Assembly: GCA_037074615.1 (NCBI GenBank)
Contig: CM073545.1
Span: 15,766,001-15,830,000 of the forward strand
Direction: 5' to 3'
Length of the DNA stretch: 64,000 nucleotides
Origin: Leucaena leucocephala
Taxonomy: Eukaryota; Streptophyta; Magnoliopsida; Fabales; Fabaceae
Translations under genes and position numbers: made by a program
The notes under the pieces: generated by a model
The model's database searches: none
The model's input: the letters and a program-made list of their open reading frames with translations, nothing else
Told to the model about the DNA's origin: nothing
Part shown: positions 1-11,970 of the stretch, piece by piece
Layout: each line of letters starts with the position of its first letter
Numbering within the stretch: position 1 is the stretch's first letter

Positions 1-2923
1 CTTCCGATTATTCTTCTATTACAGAGTTGTAATTTTATTTTTGTCATCAACTTAAAATATTTTTAGTTAAACAAAAATGTATGAATAGTAAAAGAAAACA
101 TTATTTTTGTCTTGTTTGATCAATCAGTGTGAAATATGTAAAACAATAAAAAATTTGATTCAAGGATATTGTGTTAATAAGAAATATTCTACAATTTTTT
201 AATAAATTAGGAAAAAATATTCTTTCTGATTAAATTAATCATTCCTATAAAAATACAGAATGATAGAATTAACAGTAAATAATAAAACTCAACAGAAGAT
301 AAAGATTTCAAGAGTGATATTATTTTTATTTTATACTATTTCATTAACATGCCCTTTTTATACATTGAAAAATATGTATGGGATCCTTTTTTTTTTTGAA
401 TAAATAAATAGTAGAAAGTAAAAAAGAAGGAGAATGGGAAAATGAAAAAGGTGCAATGGAATTTGACTTTTGGGTACGAAGATGGGATTTTCTCCATTCA
501 TCCATAGCTGCAACTACACGGCACACGCCGTCGCATTAAAATTTGTTTGAATTTCTTTATTTTTGGGCCTCACTCTCTGAAATACTTGTACAAAATTAAA
601 GTGACGTTGAATTGTGAAGTCTATTTATATCAATTTTTTCATTTTTTCTATTTTTTTGAAGATAGCAAGAAATGCGAATCTGATATTATGGTTCCTTTTG
701 CCAACAAAAAATGTAATATTATGGTTCCAATAACACACATCTTATGTTTAATTATTTAAATGAGATCAAGGAACCTAATCATATGGAAATCGAATAATTG
801 TATAAAAAAACTAATGAATAAGTGAATCATATTTGTGTAAGCACGTGTGAAATAAATCTTAAATACTTTTTTACTTCTAGCACAATCTCACTATTGTTAT
901 TATTTTTTTTTTTTAAAAGGAAAATTGCAAAACAGCTTGTAACCTACTGGGCCTTGTGTGTCACTCGTTTCCATATACTGCAGTTCATACTGGATTGGAT
1001 CCATACTTTATATATTGGGCCTTTTGGGCCAGACATTAGATAATTTATATTATTTGGGCTTAATGGATTCCAATTATAATTATAAATTTTAAGTAAATGT
1101 ATATTTATATTTAAGAAATTCAGTTTTAAAATGATTTTGAAATATGATAAAATTTTAAAGAAATCAAATTGAATTATTGAATTATAAAATTTATTGGGAC
1201 TTAACTTTACAGTGATTTTAGACTAATTTTAAGATTTCAAGATTTGCATAAAAATTTATCAATGAAATAATATATATTTATATATAATGAAATTTCATAT
1301 TATTTATGAGTTATCAATAATATAGTATAATTATATTTGGAGCGTGTTCGATCTCTAGGGAGCACCATTTTATTGTGGTTCTAGTCGCGACGCTTGGGGA
1401 GATATATTAGTTCTTGGGTGCTTAGGTTTACGTCTGAGAGTAATAGACGGCTCGCCCTGTCCGACATTAGTATCGCCTAGAACGAAGGGAGACTTCGCCC
1501 TATTCTTAGATCGTGAGTGAGCCTAACCTTTTTTTAAAAAAATTTGTAAAAATAATAATAATATAATATAATTATTAAATCTCATTAATTAATAAAATAT
1601 TTTAAAAAAAAAGTTAATAAGGAATGAGGAGGAGACAAAGTGGTGGAGGGAAAAGACAAAAATGGAATCGACCACATGGCTTTGGGAACCAACTTACCAA
1701 GTTATGTCCCTTTCAACTCTCTTCTCAAAACCAATCATTGATCATCGTCATCATCATAATCATAATCATAATCTCCATTAATTTTATATTAGCATACTAC
1801 TAAATACTACCTAAATTTTTTTAATTGTGATATATCCACCTCAACCAGAACAGAAAGTGTGTGCGGTGTCATTTTTTTCTAATGAAAAAAAAAATAAAGG
1901 AGTTGGATTCTAATTTCGTAGGATTTATTAAAATTATAATATATTTTTAAACTTAAAAAATATTTATAAATATACTAATAGATTGCCTATTAATAAATTT
2001 ATTATATTAATATTGTGATTTGAACTTATGATTTTTTAAATTATAAATAAATTTTTTATTAATTTGATAAAAAATTTATTTGCAGTGCTATGTCATTTTT
2101 ATAATCCAGTTGATAAACACATCATTCACAAATTTTTAAAGAATAAATTAAAAAAAATGGAATTTAGTATAATGCATAATATCGTTTATTTTACATTTAT
2201 ATTGTTCACTACCTAGTCTCTATTTCAAAATATTTCGTACCCTTGTCATTTGTGACAACTCCAATTATAACAAAAGGAGATTTAGCTTTAGATATCTAAC
2301 ATTATCACCTGTCCATGCCTTCCATTTTATTTATATAAAAAAGATGTTCATCGATGATCAATGGATCGGTCTTGTAATGGCATGCACAACCAATTAATGA
2401 TGTCATGATAGTGAATAAAAGTTAATATAAATAATAAAAAATATATTCGTATTCTATAAAAATATAAGTTTGATTTTTATTATCATTATGATGACTTTTT
2501 TTTAATCTTAGTAGGAGATCGGTACTAAATTTACGTAAATTTTTTATATAAAAAATGATATCATGATAATTAGATAATTATAATTATAATTATAACTATA
2601 CTCATGCAAGGGTGATACAAATATGTTGTATTAATTAATAGATGAAACTTATTAGAATTTGCCAATATCTTTTCAGCAAATTTGTGAGTAGCAATATACA
2701 ATAATGGGTTTAGTATAGGAAAACAATAACAACAGAAATTATTTTATTAGCTAAGATTGATTATAAAGATTATACAATATTATGGTACTCTATCCACCAT
2801 TGAATTATGCAATAAATTATTAATCATAAGATCACGCTCAATAATTTTATTAAGTATTTTTTTTTTAATTTTTTAATATTTTTCTAAATTATTTTATATT
2901 ATTTGATCTATTTTTTTACTGAC
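1..2923. other. AT-rich intergenic DNA
   Basis: No convincing coding region is present on either strand; open frames are short, low in complexity and lack family motifs. The stretch is strongly AT-rich apart from a GC-richer island at about 1340-1530, annotated separately. Poly-A, poly-T and TA runs are common, as in plant intergenic DNA. I see no promoter that can be assigned to a gene. Confidence 0.7.
1343..1535 (+). repeat. Possible 5'-truncated tRNA-derived SINE
   Basis: A GC-richer island sits in AT-rich DNA. Near its left end is GTGTTCGATCTCT, which resembles the RNA polymerase III B box (GGTTCGANTCC). The island ends in a short T/A-rich tail after GAGCCTAACC. No A box and no target-site duplication could be found, so a 5'-truncated SINE is an inference. 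It is not the same family as the three SINE copies elsewhere in the window. Confidence 0.35.
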
Positions 2924-2940
2924 AGATCAATAATATATTT

Positions 2941-3125
2941 TTTTTTGCTGCCCACCTGATTCACCGGAGCTTTGTCCTGACTACATCCGGATCCGACCCG
3001 CGTCGCGCACCTGGCTATGGTGGGTGAGTCTCCTATCGGGGATTTTCTGCGTACGCTAAGGCTCAAACTCGAGACCTCGCTTAAGCGATACCGAGCCGCT
3101 TATCACTCGGACCAACCCCGTTGGT
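2941..3125 (-). mobile_element. tRNA-derived SINE, copy 1
   Basis: This 185-bp element lies in reverse orientation, with its head at the right and its poly-A tail (seen as T-run) at the left. It is bounded by a perfect 17-bp target-site duplication, AGATCAATAATATATTT, at 2924-2940 and 3126-3142. Read on the minus strand it carries an A-box-like TTGGTCCGAGTGATAAG and a B-box-like CTCGAGTTTGAGCC. It is clearly the same family as the elements at 11971 and 40520. The head resembles tRNA-Ser/Leu (GTCCGAGTGG). Confidence 0.9.
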
Positions 3126-3142
3126 AGATCAATAATATATTT

Positions 3143-4600
3143 TACATATGTTTAAACTATCTCAAACAATTGTTTTTTAAAATCCTAATCCAAGAAAAAA
3201 AATAATGGGCTAAAATGTTTGTCCAAATTAATGAATATTGGAGATTGGGGATCACTCACGTTTGCCTCCGGATAAAATAAGTCGGCGTAAAAGGGGGAAA
3301 CAGATAAGATATTTGTTTAGTAATCTTTGCCATGCATGTGCTCCTCTACCAATACATCAATCGTACCACTTATAACTCAAAAATAAACTAAAGACTAAAC
3401 TATACAAAATTTTCTTAAATTACTAACCACATATATATAAACAAGGCTTGTAATTTTTAAAATATTTAATATTAATAAATTCCTTCAGCGTTTAACATGG
3501 TGTAAATAATTCCTAACTATTAATTATATACTCCTTTATATTTTGATTTTGAGTGTACATGATCCCCTAAATATTGAGTAATATTTCCCTAAATTTTAAA
3601 TTATATGAAAATAAAAAAATAAATAAAACTAATAGTAGAGAAATTATTTATATATCTGTAAAAGTTTAATTATCATAAATTTTATATTGATATATATAAA
3701 AGTATTGATGCTGGCAAAAATTATAAAGCATTGATATATAAAATGATTGATATTAATTTATATATATATATATGAGATACAATTAGTATTCACATATTAA
3801 TTATATATATTGATATATAGATTTTAGAGAAAATAATTTTTTTTTAAAATGATAAATATTAAAATATGATATTGTGTTAATAATATTAGATATATAGTTA
3901 ATAATATTTGATTTTTTATTAGTAATTATTTTATTTTATTATTTATTATTTTTTAGAATTTTTCTTCCCGTATACTTATCCAAAAAAAATTCAGAGAGAG
4001 GTGTTCACATAATTTATCTCAAGGACAAAAAATGTTGGGAGTCGGAAGACAGAGGAGAGAGTGACAGAGACGTTTGGTGTGAGACAGTGAGAAGCCATGT
4101 GCTTCTATGCGGCGCTTCTTATTATTCTTGTTACTCTCTCTCTTCCTCCATTAAAGTCTCTTTTTTCTTTTGGCCTCAAGCTCTCACATTCACATTAACG
4201 TCTTCAAACTCTCCTTCTTACCGTTATTTCAACTATTTTTCAACTGAACTCTTCCTCTTTCCTTCACCGAATTCATGAACAAATCTTCAACCTTACGAAT
4301 TAGTTATTATATAAATATAATATATTATTATAGGAATTGATTCTTACTACGTCAATGATCGCCGTCAACTCTGTCCTTCTTGTCCCTTCTGTATCTTGAA
4401 GCCGCGTTAAAGCGGGTCCCAGAGATCCTTCATCCCAGCACACCCCCATGTTCTTCGAACCCTTTTCCTACGTTTTCAAAAGCTCCAAAATTTTACATTG
4501 CAAATAAACACAATCCCCAGTCGGTATACATCTCCATTAAATACTACATGCGTTCATAGCAGATAGATGATAATAATAACTCTTTTTTAGTTGCAGAGTT
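3143..4600. other. AT-rich intergenic DNA upstream of THE1
   Basis: The stretch is mostly A/T runs and TA microsatellite (for example about 3760-3775). From about 4030 the base composition becomes more balanced, with CT-rich stretches that may belong to the distal THE1 promoter. No gene is supported. Confidence 0.6.
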
Positions 4601-5017
4601 TTATCATTTTTATATGAACTTAAAATATTCTTTTTCAAAGATTCTCAGATTTTTATAATCACAGCTCAATAACTTGAGTGCACAGCTGGATTTTCAGATT
4701 CTGATGTTCTTTCTCTGTTATAATGGAGGAGGTATTATTGCAAGCGGCCTTGCAAGTGAGATTTCGAAGTTTCGTATCCCTTTTCTTCCCTTGTGGGGTC
4801 CTCTGTTTTTCCTTACTCTGTTCTTGACAGCCTAATCAACAGCCTGGAAGCCGGTGTTTGTACCTACACTAAAAAGCTTCAACTTCATAATGTTCTTCCA
4901 TTCAACAATTGGATTAATGTAAATCTTCTCTCTCTCGTCAACACTCTCTCTCGTCTCTATCATATCTCTCTCTCTTCACCTGGCATCACATCATGCACAT
5001 TTCGCTCCTTCCATGAG

Positions 5018-5219
5018 GTAAGAACTCCTATATAGTTTCAGTCTATTTACTTACGTCAGAAAACTCTAGCAAATAGGATCTGAACTTATAGCCGAGAAGA
5101 GCTTGTGTTTTTGGATTGTCTTGTGACGTTTAAAATTCATTGCATGTTTGTCTACTACTTGTAAAAGTAATGTCTTCTTCTCCTGGGCATTGAGCTGATC
5201 AGATCCGGTATTACTGCAG
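5018..5219 (+). other. Possible 5' UTR intron of THE1
   Basis: A good donor (GAG|GTAAGAAC) at 5018 and an acceptor (TACTGCAG|G) ending at 5219 bracket 202 bases upstream of the THE1 start codon. The CT-rich leader before the donor (about 4920-5010) looks like a plant 5' UTR. The intron is inferred from splice-site quality only; transcript reads would settle it. Confidence 0.35.
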
Positions 5220-5384
5220 GTTTTGTGTATGTTGTCCACCAACTTTTTGTGAATAGGATTTGCAGCGCTTTGCCCATTCTTGACGTAATTCTGAGGTCTC
5301 TGTGAATTTCCCGGCTGATTCGTTTATTCGTGAACCGGGTATTCGGCAACCCGTTTATGGATTGGTGAAGACCCGGAAGTGAAG

Positions 5385-7925
5385 ATGGCGAAGGTGCACA
5401 TAGTGAAGTGGGTTTCTTTTGTACTGGTAGTGTTTTTGTTCTATGTGGATGAATCATTTGCCTCATACAACCCTCCTGATAATTTTCTGATTGCTTGTGG
5501 TTCTTCTCAAAACATCACTTTCCAAGGTCGTACTTTTGTTCCTGATTCACAACACTCTTCATTAGTATTGGAAACTGGGAATTCTATTGTTGCTGCTGAT
5601 TCTAGTTCTCGTGTCCCACCATTCCCAATATACCACTCAGCTCGGATTTTCCCTGAGAAAGCTTCTTATAGCTTTGAAATTCAGCAACAAGGTCGTCACT
5701 GGGTCCGCCTGTACTTCTTCCCTGTCAAAAACCCTAGTCATGATTTGACTTCTGCTTCTTTAACTGTGGTCACTAATGAATTCGTTCTCTTGAATAACTT
5801 CACCTTTAAGAACTACAATGGTTCTTATATGTTCAAGGAGTACGCAATCAATGTTACATCTGATATCTTGACTCTTACCCTCATTCCTTCAAATGGTTCA
5901 GTGGCTTTTGTCAATGGTATTGAAGTTGTATCAATGCCAAATGACTTGTTTGTTGATCAAGCATTGGCTTTAAACCCATCAGAAACATTCAGAGGCCTTT
6001 CTGAACTCGCCTTTGAAACCGTTTTTCGGTTAAATATGGGAGGTCCTCTTCTCACTGCTCAAAATGACACCCTTGGAAGAACTTGGGAGAATGATCTGAA
6101 ATACCTTCATGTGAATAGTTCTGTTCTTAATGTTTCAATTAGCCCTTCAACCATCAAGTATCTAGCTGGTGTTTCACCTGAGACAGCACCAAACTGGGTT
6201 TATGCAACTGCAGAAACAATGGGTGATGCAAATGTGGCTCAAAATACTTTCAACATTACTTGGGTCTTCCCTGTGGATCCAAACTTCTCTTATTTCATAA
6301 GGGCACACTTTTGTGATATTATGAGCAAATCCCTGAATATTGTAGAGTTTGATATGTTCATAAATTCTGATGTAGCTCTTGGAAGTTTTGACATCTCATC
6401 TATAACTGGTGACTTGGCTGTGCCTTACTACAAGGACTTCGTTTCTAATGCCTCCACAGATTCAAACACTTTGAGTGTAAGTGTTGGACCGGATTCAATG
6501 GCAGATATGTCAAATGCCACCATGAATGGGCTGGAGATAATGAAGATTAGCAATGCAGTGAAGAGCTTGGATGGGCTTTCTTCAGTGGCGAGTCTTCTTC
6601 CTAGTTCATCATCTTCAAAGGCGAACAAGATAGGAATAATAGTTGGTTCTGCTGTTGGAGCCATAGCTGCTATAATATTGGTTGGTTTGTGTTACTATTG
6701 CTGCTTTGTGAGAGGCCGGTCGAAGTCCACTCAACAAGGTCATCCATGGCTGCCTTTGCCTTTATATGGAATCTCTCAGACCTTGACAAAGTCAACAATG
6801 TCACAGAAGAGTGGAACTGCGAGTTACATTTCTTTAACTTCGACGAATCTTGGGCGTTTCTTCAGTTTCCAGGAGATCCTAGATGCAACCAACAAGTTTG
6901 ATGAGAAGCTTCTTCTTGGGGTTGGTGGTTTTGGGAGGGTTTATAAAGGAACACTTGAAGATGGAACCAATGTAGCTGTCAAAAGAGGCAACCCCAGATC
7001 AGAACAAGGCATTGCTGAATTCAGAACCGAAATCGACATGTTGTCCAAGCTTCGCCATCGCCATCTCGTGTCTCTCATAGGCTATTGTGATGAGAGATCA
7101 GAAATGATTCTTGTCTACGAATATATGGCTAATGGTCCTCTTAGAAGCCATTTGTATGGAGCAGACCTGCCACCTCTTTTATGGAAACAACGGCTCGAAA
7201 TCTGCATTGGAGCAGCCAGAGGCCTGCATTATCTTCACACTGGGGCAGCTCAAAGCATAATTCACAGAGATGTGAAGACAACAAACATCCTCTTGGATGA
7301 CAATTTTGTTGCCAAAGTTGCAGACTTTGGCCTCTCGAAAACCGGTCCTGCTCTGGATCAGACCCATGTAAGCACTGCAGTGAAAGGCAGTTTCGGTTAT
7401 CTTGATCCTGAGTACTTCAGAAGGCAACAACTGACAGAGAAATCAGACGTGTATTCATTTGGAGTAGTTCTAATGGAAGTATTATGCACAAGACCAGCTT
7501 TGAATCCTGTCCTTCCAAGGGAGCAAGTTAACATAGCTGAATGGGCAATGACATGGCAGAAAAAGGGCATGCTTGATCAAATCATGGATCAAAATCTGGT
7601 TGGGAAGGTGGGTCCCGCTTGTCTTAAGAAGTTCGGCGCGACAGCCGAGAAATGCTTGGCCGAGCACGGCGTGGACAGGCCATCCATGGGAGATGTATTG
7701 TGGAACCTTGAATATGCTCTGCAGCTTCAAGAGACATCTTCAGCACTCACAGAACCTGAAGATAATAGCACAAATCACATTACTGGAATTCAGCTGACTA
7801 CACTTGAGCCTTTTGATAACAGTGTAAGTATGATTGATGTTGGTAACTCTGGCACAGATGATGATGCAGAAGATGCTGCAACAAGTGCAGTGTTCTCACA
7901 ATTGGTAAATCCTCGAGGAAGATAA
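5385..7925 (+). CDS. THE1: THESEUS1-type CrRLK1L receptor kinase
   Basis: Encodes an 846-residue plasma-membrane receptor-like kinase in one exon. THESEUS1 senses cell-wall integrity and is a receptor for RALF34 in Arabidopsis; that role is inferred here by orthology. A signal peptide (about 1-23) is followed by a tandem malectin-like ectodomain (about 28-400) with the family start NPPDNFLIACGSSQNITFQ. A transmembrane segment lies near 414-440. The kinase has the glycine loop GVGGFGRV (about 511), AVKRG lysine (about 533), HRD (about 626), DFG (about 646) and the GSFGYLDPEYFRRQQLTEKS activation segment, so it should be active. The C-terminus ends FSQLVNPRGR as in Arabidopsis THE1, and length is typical. 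The ATG at 5385 is the first in-frame methionine; the codon two before it is GTG. The kinase and tail match THE1 better than HERK or FERONIA. Confidence 0.96.
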   Translation: MAKVHIVKWVSFVLVVFLFYVDESFASYNPPDNFLIACGSSQNITFQGRTFVPDSQHSSLVLETGNSIVAADSSSRVPPFPIYHSARIFPEKASYSFEIQQQGRHWVRLYFFPVKNPSHDLTSASLTVVTNEFVLLNNFTFKNYNGSYMFKEYAINVTSDILTLTLIPSNGSVAFVNGIEVVSMPNDLFVDQALALNPSETFRGLSELAFETVFRLNMGGPLLTAQNDTLGRTWENDLKYLHVNSSVLNVSISPSTIKYLAGVSPETAPNWVYATAETMGDANVAQNTFNITWVFPVDPNFSYFIRAHFCDIMSKSLNIVEFDMFINSDVALGSFDISSITGDLAVPYYKDFVSNASTDSNTLSVSVGPDSMADMSNATMNGLEIMKISNAVKSLDGLSSVASLLPSSSSSKANKIGIIVGSAVGAIAAIILVGLCYYCCFVRGRSKSTQQGHPWLPLPLYGISQTLTKSTMSQKSGTASYISLTSTNLGRFFSFQEILDATNKFDEKLLLGVGGFGRVYKGTLEDGTNVAVKRGNPRSEQGIAEFRTEIDMLSKLRHRHLVSLIGYCDERSEMILVYEYMANGPLRSHLYGADLPPLLWKQRLEICIGAARGLHYLHTGAAQSIIHRDVKTTNILLDDNFVAKVADFGLSKTGPALDQTHVSTAVKGSFGYLDPEYFRRQQLTEKSDVYSFGVVLMEVLCTRPALNPVLPREQVNIAEWAMTWQKKGMLDQIMDQNLVGKVGPACLKKFGATAEKCLAEHGVDRPSMGDVLWNLEYALQLQETSSALTEPEDNSTNHITGIQLTTLEPFDNSVSMIDVGNSGTDDDAEDAATSAVFSQLVNPRGR

Positions 7926-9656
7926 AAATTAAAATCTTGTGTGTGTATTCATGGTGACTTCCAGTCTTGGGCTATCAAGTACAGTGGCTTTTTTGGGCTG
8001 GGAACAAGTTGAAAAAGTTCCTGATTGATGAACTAATGGAGGTTTATCATAATTTCTCTATATTTTTTAGTCCATTTTTTTTAGCTCATAAGCAATTGTT
8101 GTAATATAGTAAAGCGCTGGCTGCAAATGAGCCTGTCAGAAATTGCCTGCAAGGTACCATCAAGATTGTGTTGTTCTTTATATATAAATCAAAGGACCTT
8201 GTAAGTTCTTTGTTTATGAAATCAATATAGAAAGTAAGGGTCTTCTTCCTATAGTTCTGATTTCTGATATTTAGCTCTGAGTTGAATTGCTTTCCATTAC
8301 ATCTTTCCTATCATATTTGATTATCTTTCCAACAATAGCTAACAATAACTACAGTTGCAGATTTCCTATTTATGAGACTTGTGAAGGCTAGAAACTCATC
8401 ATATGAAAGAGAAACATTGTGAAAGGAAATGAACAATATCTATATTCATATAACCTATTTTTAGTTTCTGCATTGAAACAGAAGAGTTTAGACCATCTAA
8501 TTTGAACAAAATAAGGGGATAGATCCGATGTAATTAGGGGTGTACATAGATTAGACTGGATTGGGTTAGTCATTAACTCGAGGTTTAGTCTAAAGAAAAC
8601 TTTGGGCTGAACAAGGTAGTTCATGGTCTGATTTGGTTTAATAACAATTTGAGATTAGGCTAGACTAGACTTAGTCTAGGACCTTCAAAGTTGATTTGCC
8701 AGACTGGTAGGCTGGTTTAGACATTCTAGGACCTCCATATAACTTTGATTAACTCTTATTATTATTCTCGTTTAGACATTCTAGGACCTCCATGTAACTT
8801 TGATTAACTCTTATTATTATTCTCTGCCTACACAATAAGTCCAACCACCCAAGACACAAGAGGGAGTGCGATTTGTGCAGAACAACCTGTGGCAGGTCAA
8901 GTAAGAGATATGTGGGGGGGCATTGTTTTTTAATGTATAATGTTATTTAGTATTTATCATCAATATTTTTTTTTAAAAATAGTTTTACAAAAGCAGAGGA
9001 AGGTCATTAGGGAATAAATTATGTATAATAATATAAAAATGACAAAACTAAACAGATATTAAATTATAAATATATAGCCAACGTTTTTTAAAAGAAATTC
9101 AACAAAAAATCATAAATAATATATAGCAAAAAAAATTCAAGTTATTAATAGTTATGAAGAATTAGAATGGTAACCATGAAAGTTTCAATAATTTTATTAG
9201 TCTTGTATATAGATAATTTAAAATAAAAAATTGAGATAAATACATCAAAATTTAATTTACAAAGTAATTAATTTCACAAAATCCACAAGTCATCTTCTGA
9301 AATGAGATAAACTTAAGTTTTATGAGACGCTTAGGTGAGGGTTCTCTTTGACCAGAGACAGTCTTTCAGAGTAAATCTGTAAATGCAAAGTAAATATAAC
9401 ATAAATTTGATCTTCTATAATATGAAATTATATAACTTTTATTATAATATTTTTTATGCATCATTTTATAAATAATTCATAATGAGGTAAACAAAAGGTT
9501 ACACATAAATTCTATTCAAACCACGAAACACAGACAAATATTTTCTTAATAAATAATCAAACATATAATTATTCCATAATCATTAATGGTGATTTCCAGA
9601 TTTTATTTATCTTCTGCAAACAATACCATTCCCACTGTTGAAAGCACCTCTGCAAT
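7926..9656. other. THE1 3' flank and intergenic DNA
   Basis: The first 300 bases or so are the likely THE1 3' UTR. From about 8530 the motif TAGGGGTGTACATAG resembles the end of a hAT-type MITE, but no matching right end was found. A 55-bp tandem duplication follows (listed separately). The remainder is AT-rich with no supported gene. Confidence 0.5.
8715..8824. repeat. 55-bp tandem duplication
   Basis: Two head-to-tail copies of a 55-bp unit start at 8715 and 8770, beginning GTTTAGACATTCTAGGACCT. They differ at one position (CATATAAC versus CATGTAAC). Near-identity implies a recent slippage or unequal-exchange event. Confidence 0.95.
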
Positions 9657-11284
9657 CTAACATCCCATAATCCATAACTGCTTTAGCTTCTCTGGAAAAG
9701 CTGGAGCTGGAGAGAACAAACACACCCTACAATCTGCGGAAGGAAGTGAAGTTGTTCCGTACTTGTCTTCTCCTCCGACCACCGGCATAGCCACACCGGG
9801 TTTCGCCGGATTCTCGAAATCCGGCTGCTAAGTCCTTCCAAGAACTCCTTCAACTTTAGGCGATAAACCATGGAACTTAAATTGCACCTCCAAGTGAGCA
9901 AAGCAATCATCTTCAGGTATCTGATAGTTATGGATTCTACTGTCTTCCTTGGTCACTGGAACAACATTAACAGAAATCTCTGCAACTTCAGTAGTAAGCA
10001 AGACACTGTTCTTGCTTGAAGTTCTCTAGATTCTAACATTGTTTTCTGGGGATTCCCATACAGAGAAATGGCCTTGTGGGATGATGAGTTCTTGTCCATT
10101 GTAAGAGAGCTTCAAGTGGTCAACTTCATCGTCCCAAGTTGCAGCTGGGGTGGCTTCAATGGAGATTTTCTGAGAGTCAAAGAGGATTCCCAGTGCTTGA
10201 ATCCAAGTGTAGTCCCTAGACCGGCCTGCCGGCCGGAGACCGATGAACCGTGCATTAATTTGCAGGTTGGTGTCTGATATCAAAGAGAAATGCTCGTTCC
10301 TCCTTCCATGGAAATAGAACACAATCCCATCTGCACCAACAAAACGAGGGTCCAAGCATGCAGATCCACGGCCGTTACAGTTTTGTTTGCGTGCTGTTTC
10401 AAAATTTTCATGAGTTGTTAATAATCCATAATAAAAGAATTAATGATTCACACGCTGCATAGTTCCACAATTCCTCAAGCCACATGTTAGATAAACATAC
10501 TATGCGGGGTGCAAGCCAGGATATAACCCGAAAAAATAAGTGTTAAGGTGAGATTAAATACTTCATTGAGCAATCTACACTAGTCAATATGGGACTCACT
10601 ATCTCATATTACAAAATAATCTATTTAAATATTCTATTGAGCATTCCATACTACTTAAAGTGAGACTTATTATCTCATATTATAAAATCTTTATCAATTA
10701 ACCTCCAATTGAGAGTCTTTACTCAGCCTCTTGTTGGTTAGAGCTCTCAATGGATAATTTTTTCTAGAACTACTAACAACCTTACTCTAGTATCAATTGA
10801 TGAATATCTAAGTAGGATGGAAAACTTTATCTTAAAAAACTAGTTATTGAGGTGAGAAAAATAACCTATTCTATATCACTTAACGTGGGACTTAATATCT
10901 CGTACTATAAAGTCTCCATAAGATATGTATCACACTTGTATAATATTAAGAAAAAAATTGAAAATTTGTGGGATAATAACCATGCCAATCTCCCGAGACA
11001 GAATGAACTTACTTTTGCATTGAGCCTTGCAAATTGGAGAATCACAGTCAACATAGCAGACTTCGGCATTTGGATCAGAGGGTGAGGAAGAAGGGCACTC
11101 AGCTGGGCATCGTATTCTCTTCAAGAAGCATGGGCTCATTCTGTTGGTGCATGTCTTCGTCTCTGCAATATTAGTCTTTTTTTTCTTTTACCTTATTAGT
11201 CTCTGCATTAATCTGCATCACACACAATGAAGCCAACACTATCAGAGCCACACATATTGAACCTCTTCTGCTGAAGAAATCCAT
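9657..11284 (-). pseudogene. Root-cap / LEA-related secreted protein, decayed
   Basis: Two exons can be traced: about 11284-11013 and 10393-9657, with a canonical intron between (GTAAGT donor at 11012, acceptor ending 10394). The product would be a secreted Cys-rich protein of the root-cap family (Arabidopsis At5g54370/At5g60530-like). It has a signal peptide, a Cys-rich N-terminal part, and a domain with the hallmark ACLDPRFVGADGIVFYFHG. It is broken three times. A 40-bp insertion at about 11159-11200, bounded by repeats of GTCTCTGCA, shifts the signal peptide out of frame. A TAG follows the codons for NNVRI near 10026, and a second TAG follows EGVLGRT near 9833. After each stop, recognisable family sequence continues in the same frame (for example NVVPVTKEDSRIHNY). 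A 619-bp intron contains repeated GGGACT..ATCTC motifs. Function is probably lost. Confidence 0.85.
10510..10960. repeat. Imperfect internal repeats in the root-cap pseudogene intron and flank
   Basis: A short block recurs three times with divergence, around 10600, 10665 and 10888: GGGACTCACTATCTCATATT, GAGACTTATTATCTCATATT and GGGACTTAATATCTCGTACT, each followed by A/T-rich 'ATAAAATCT'-like sequence. This looks like an old repeat array or dispersed-repeat remnant that enlarged the intron. I do not recognise the family. Confidence 0.5.
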
Positions 11285-11970
11285 AATAATTGGCTTCAAT
11301 TTCCTCTCTCTCTCTCTCTGAGATGCAAGCGAAGTTAAAAGGTGACTTGCACTTATATATACACAGAAAGATCAGCAACATGTCATTTCCCCCCTATATT
11401 CTTTGCTTCAATTTCATGTGAGTGGCAGGGATGGATCTTGAATGATTCAACAAACTATAGTTGACTTTAAGTTGGTGCCTTTGAGAGATGGAAAATGCTT
11501 AATATATAAGATATGGAGGGGAAAATGCATAGAATGATAGATTCAAAGGGAGATTTTTGGAAGTGAAGAAATGGATTGTGAAGCTGGCAATCCCAGATGC
11601 ATTGTTTGTGTGCAATATTGCTTCCGCAAAAAGAAGCAATATAGTTTTATTTTGAAGATCGTTGATCATTTTTGAAAGAAGAATCTGAAGGGTAATTTTT
11701 GGAAAATAATATCAGCTTCAAAGAAGATGCAGTTATTTTTGCAAGATTTTAGACATAAATGAATGAAAACCTTGTGATGAAAATTTTTGAAAGGGTTACT
11801 TGTTACTAAATTCTTCAATATGATTTTGTTTGTAGAAATAAAACTAAAATATCCAATTATGAAATATTGCACTGCAAAAAGAATACTAACAAGGCATTTG
11901 ATCTAATAATCATAGGCAAAATCACTCTCAATCTCAAGTTTCACACAACAATTTATAAGTATAAAAAAAA
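11285..11970. other. Upstream region of the root-cap pseudogene
   Basis: Immediately upstream of the pseudogene start is a CT microsatellite (about 11305-11321) and TATATATAC near 11355, plausible remains of a leader and TATA box for minus-strand transcription. The rest has no supported gene. Confidence 0.4.

Noticed and set aside
344..526. 60-residue minus-strand open frame
   Set aside because: Low-complexity Lys/Ser/Phe tail from T/A runs and no gene context.
1380..1530. Possible tRNA gene at a B-box-like sequence
   Set aside because: Only a B-box-like word is present. There is no cloverleaf, A box or acceptor stem, so a SINE remnant fits better.
8533..8720. A hAT-type MITE starting TAGGGGTGTACATAG
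   Set aside because: No matching inverted end or 8-bp duplication was found, so the left-end resemblance alone is not enough.
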